From positions 1 to 30,222 of the IMG/VR virus record IMGVR_UViG_3300032282_005105: a DNA stretch of 30,222 bases; one strand, 5' to 3'. The notes under the pieces were generated by a model. The model did no database searches. It saw only the letters and a list, made by a program, of their open reading frames with translations, and was not told the origin of the DNA. Of this stretch, positions 29,253 to 30,222 are shown in pieces. Within the stretch, counting starts at the first letter, position 1; each line of letters starts with the position of its first letter. A program made the translations under genes and the position numbers. This DNA is from a virus.

Positions 29253-30085
29253 TTACGCATGTAGGGATAGGAAACTCTGGACGATTTGGGAATCAAATGT
29301 TCCAAATGGCTGCACTCGTTGGTATCGCAGAAAAAAATGGATATGATATAAAAATTCCAATAGAAAATACTGGTGATAACTTTGTATTTTATGACTTGGC
29401 AAAGCAACAAGCAGAACCCACGGGTATGGAACTTCGTAGACCGTTCAATATTCCAGACCACTATTTCGCACCGATGGAAGAGATTTCATCTGTTGTCAAG
29501 CAACGATACCAAGAACAATTCTTTCATTTTAATGGTGCTGCATTAGACATTCCAGATAATATTGATATTGCTGGGTTCTTTCAAAGTGAAAAGTATTTCA
29601 AACATGCAGAACAAAACGTCCGTGAAGTATTTACCTTCCGTCCAGAAATTCGACAGCAAGCTGAATTAGAACTGACAAAGGTAAAGGATGATGCACCACG
29701 AGTATCTATCCACGTTCGTCGTGGAGATTATGTGGCAAACTCGGCAAACCATACGGTCACTGGAATGGAATACTATGCGGAGGCTATCAACAAGTTCTTC
29801 TCGAAAGAACCTTATCGGTTTGTAGTATTCTCCGATGATCCAGAATGGTGTAAGGAAATGTTCGAAGGTGGATATATTGTAGATATCAATAACTCATATG
29901 TAGAAATGTGTATGATGAGTATGTGTGACCATCACATCATTGCAAATAGTTCATTTAGTTGGTGGGGAGCTTGGTTAAATCCAAACCCCAAGAAGATTGT
30001 CGCCGCACCGTCACAGTGGTTCGGACCAAACCTTCGTCATAACAGTATTATAGACCTTCTACCAAGTGAGTGGTTTTGGATATGA
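29249..30085 (+). CDS. GT11 alpha-1,2-fucosyltransferase-like glycosyltransferase
   Basis: 278 residues. GNSGRFGNQMFQMAAL (8-23), SIHVRRGDYV (153-162), FVVFSDDPEWCKEMF and NSSFSWWGAWLNPNPKKIVAAPSQWFG near the C-terminus are the four conserved blocks of GT11; the HxRRxD segment binds GDP. The usual donor is GDP-L-fucose, but the neighbouring epimerase would make GDP-L-galactose, a near-identical sugar with one more hydroxyl. Transfer of L-galactose is therefore plausible. No membrane anchor is seen. It is coupled to its neighbours by ATGA overlaps on both sides. Confidence 0.9.
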   Translation: MITHVGIGNSGRFGNQMFQMAALVGIAEKNGYDIKIPIENTGDNFVFYDLAKQQAEPTGMELRRPFNIPDHYFAPMEEISSVVKQRYQEQFFHFNGAALDIPDNIDIAGFFQSEKYFKHAEQNVREVFTFRPEIRQQAELELTKVKDDAPRVSIHVRRGDYVANSANHTVTGMEYYAEAINKFFSKEPYRFVVFSDDPEWCKEMFEGGYIVDINNSYVEMCMMSMCDHHIIANSSFSWWGAWLNPNPKKIVAAPSQWFGPNLRHNSIIDLLPSEWFWI

Positions 30086-30222
30086 GATTAAAAGAATTTT
30101 ACTACCAGATGGAAGATATTCCTGACATTGGTTTGTCTGACAAAGGAGATAGACATCCATTACATAAGCATTTTTATATTGATACATATGATGCATTATT
30201 CTCTGCATGGAAAGATGAACCT
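30082..30222 (+). CDS. Probable class I methyltransferase (3' truncated by window)
   Basis: Only 47 residues are visible. After MRLKEFYYQMEDIPDIGLSD comes KGDRHPLHKHFYIDTYDALF, which resembles the start of small SAM-dependent methyltransferases of glycan clusters (DKG..H.Y...Y..LF). The SAM-binding motif would lie beyond the window. It overlaps the GT11-like stop (ATGA), so it continues the cassette and may methylate a sugar. Confidence 0.5.
   Translation, partial: MRLKEFYYQMEDIPDIGLSDKGDRHPLHKHFYIDTYDALFSAWKDEP

Overview
The window is a piece of a large, AT-rich, T4-superfamily (myovirus-type) phage genome, probably from a marine or other aquatic phage. The evidence is a divergent T4-type replisome: family B DNA polymerase gp43, sliding clamp gp45, clamp-loader subunits gp44 and gp62. 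Around it are genes typical of aquatic T4-like phages: dUTPase, an IscA/HesB-type Fe-S carrier, a 2OG-Fe(II) oxygenase, ClpP, dCMP deaminase, sulfotransferases, and an epimerase with glycosyltransferases. Every convincing gene is on the + strand, packed with ATGA-type stop/start overlaps. No photosynthesis genes, rRNA, CRISPR array, insertion sequence or integrase was seen. The host cannot be fixed from the sequence.

Layout. 1-2527: truncated metallophosphoesterase, thioredoxin, dUTPase, Fe-S carrier, 2OG oxygenase and a Vsr-like endonuclease. 2524-4200: a possible sulfation block (APS kinase-nucleotidyltransferase fusion, sulfotransferase, DUF2061 membrane protein). 4239-8800: gp43, a DUF6065 protein and an ATP-dependent DNA ligase. 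8807-8923: an unusual tRNA-like RNA. 8937-11124: a Mom-like DNA-modification enzyme, a DUF2452-like protein, an HEXXH protein and a small unknown. 11162-17134: gp45, a DUF4338/DruA-like protein, gp44, a zinc ribbon, ClpP, a second Mom-like protein, an Stf0-like sulfotransferase and gp62. 17131-20725: dCMP deaminase, a Cas4/RecB-type nuclease, a SpoU methyltransferase and several small unknowns. 20837-23425: small accessory genes, including a Gly/Tyr-rich repeat protein, and a second metallophosphoesterase. 23482-24171: a GIY-YIG homing endonuclease. 24181-24963: a collagen-like protein with His-Asp repeats. 24980-30222: a glycan cassette (two GT4-type glycosyltransferases, GDP-mannose 3,5-epimerase, GT11 fucosyltransferase-like, and the start of a probable methyltransferase).

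How it fits together. The centre supplies replication (polymerase, clamp, loader, ligase, nuclease) and nucleotide metabolism (dUTPase, dCMP deaminase, thioredoxin). Two Mom-like enzymes suggest hypermodified DNA. The sulfation block and the GDP-sugar cassette suggest that the phage chemically decorates virion, DNA or host-surface targets. A recurring promoter, TTGACA/T-N17-TATATT or TATGTT, was found by eye at about ten places. Several copies lie inside the 3' ends of genes just upstream of gp43, gp45, gp44 and gp62, so they probably form an early/replication promoter set. The homing endonuclease instead has a hairpin enclosing a T4-late-promoter-like box, which recalls the control of T4 I-TevI.

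All family calls are from reading translated sequence and remembered motifs; no database search was run.
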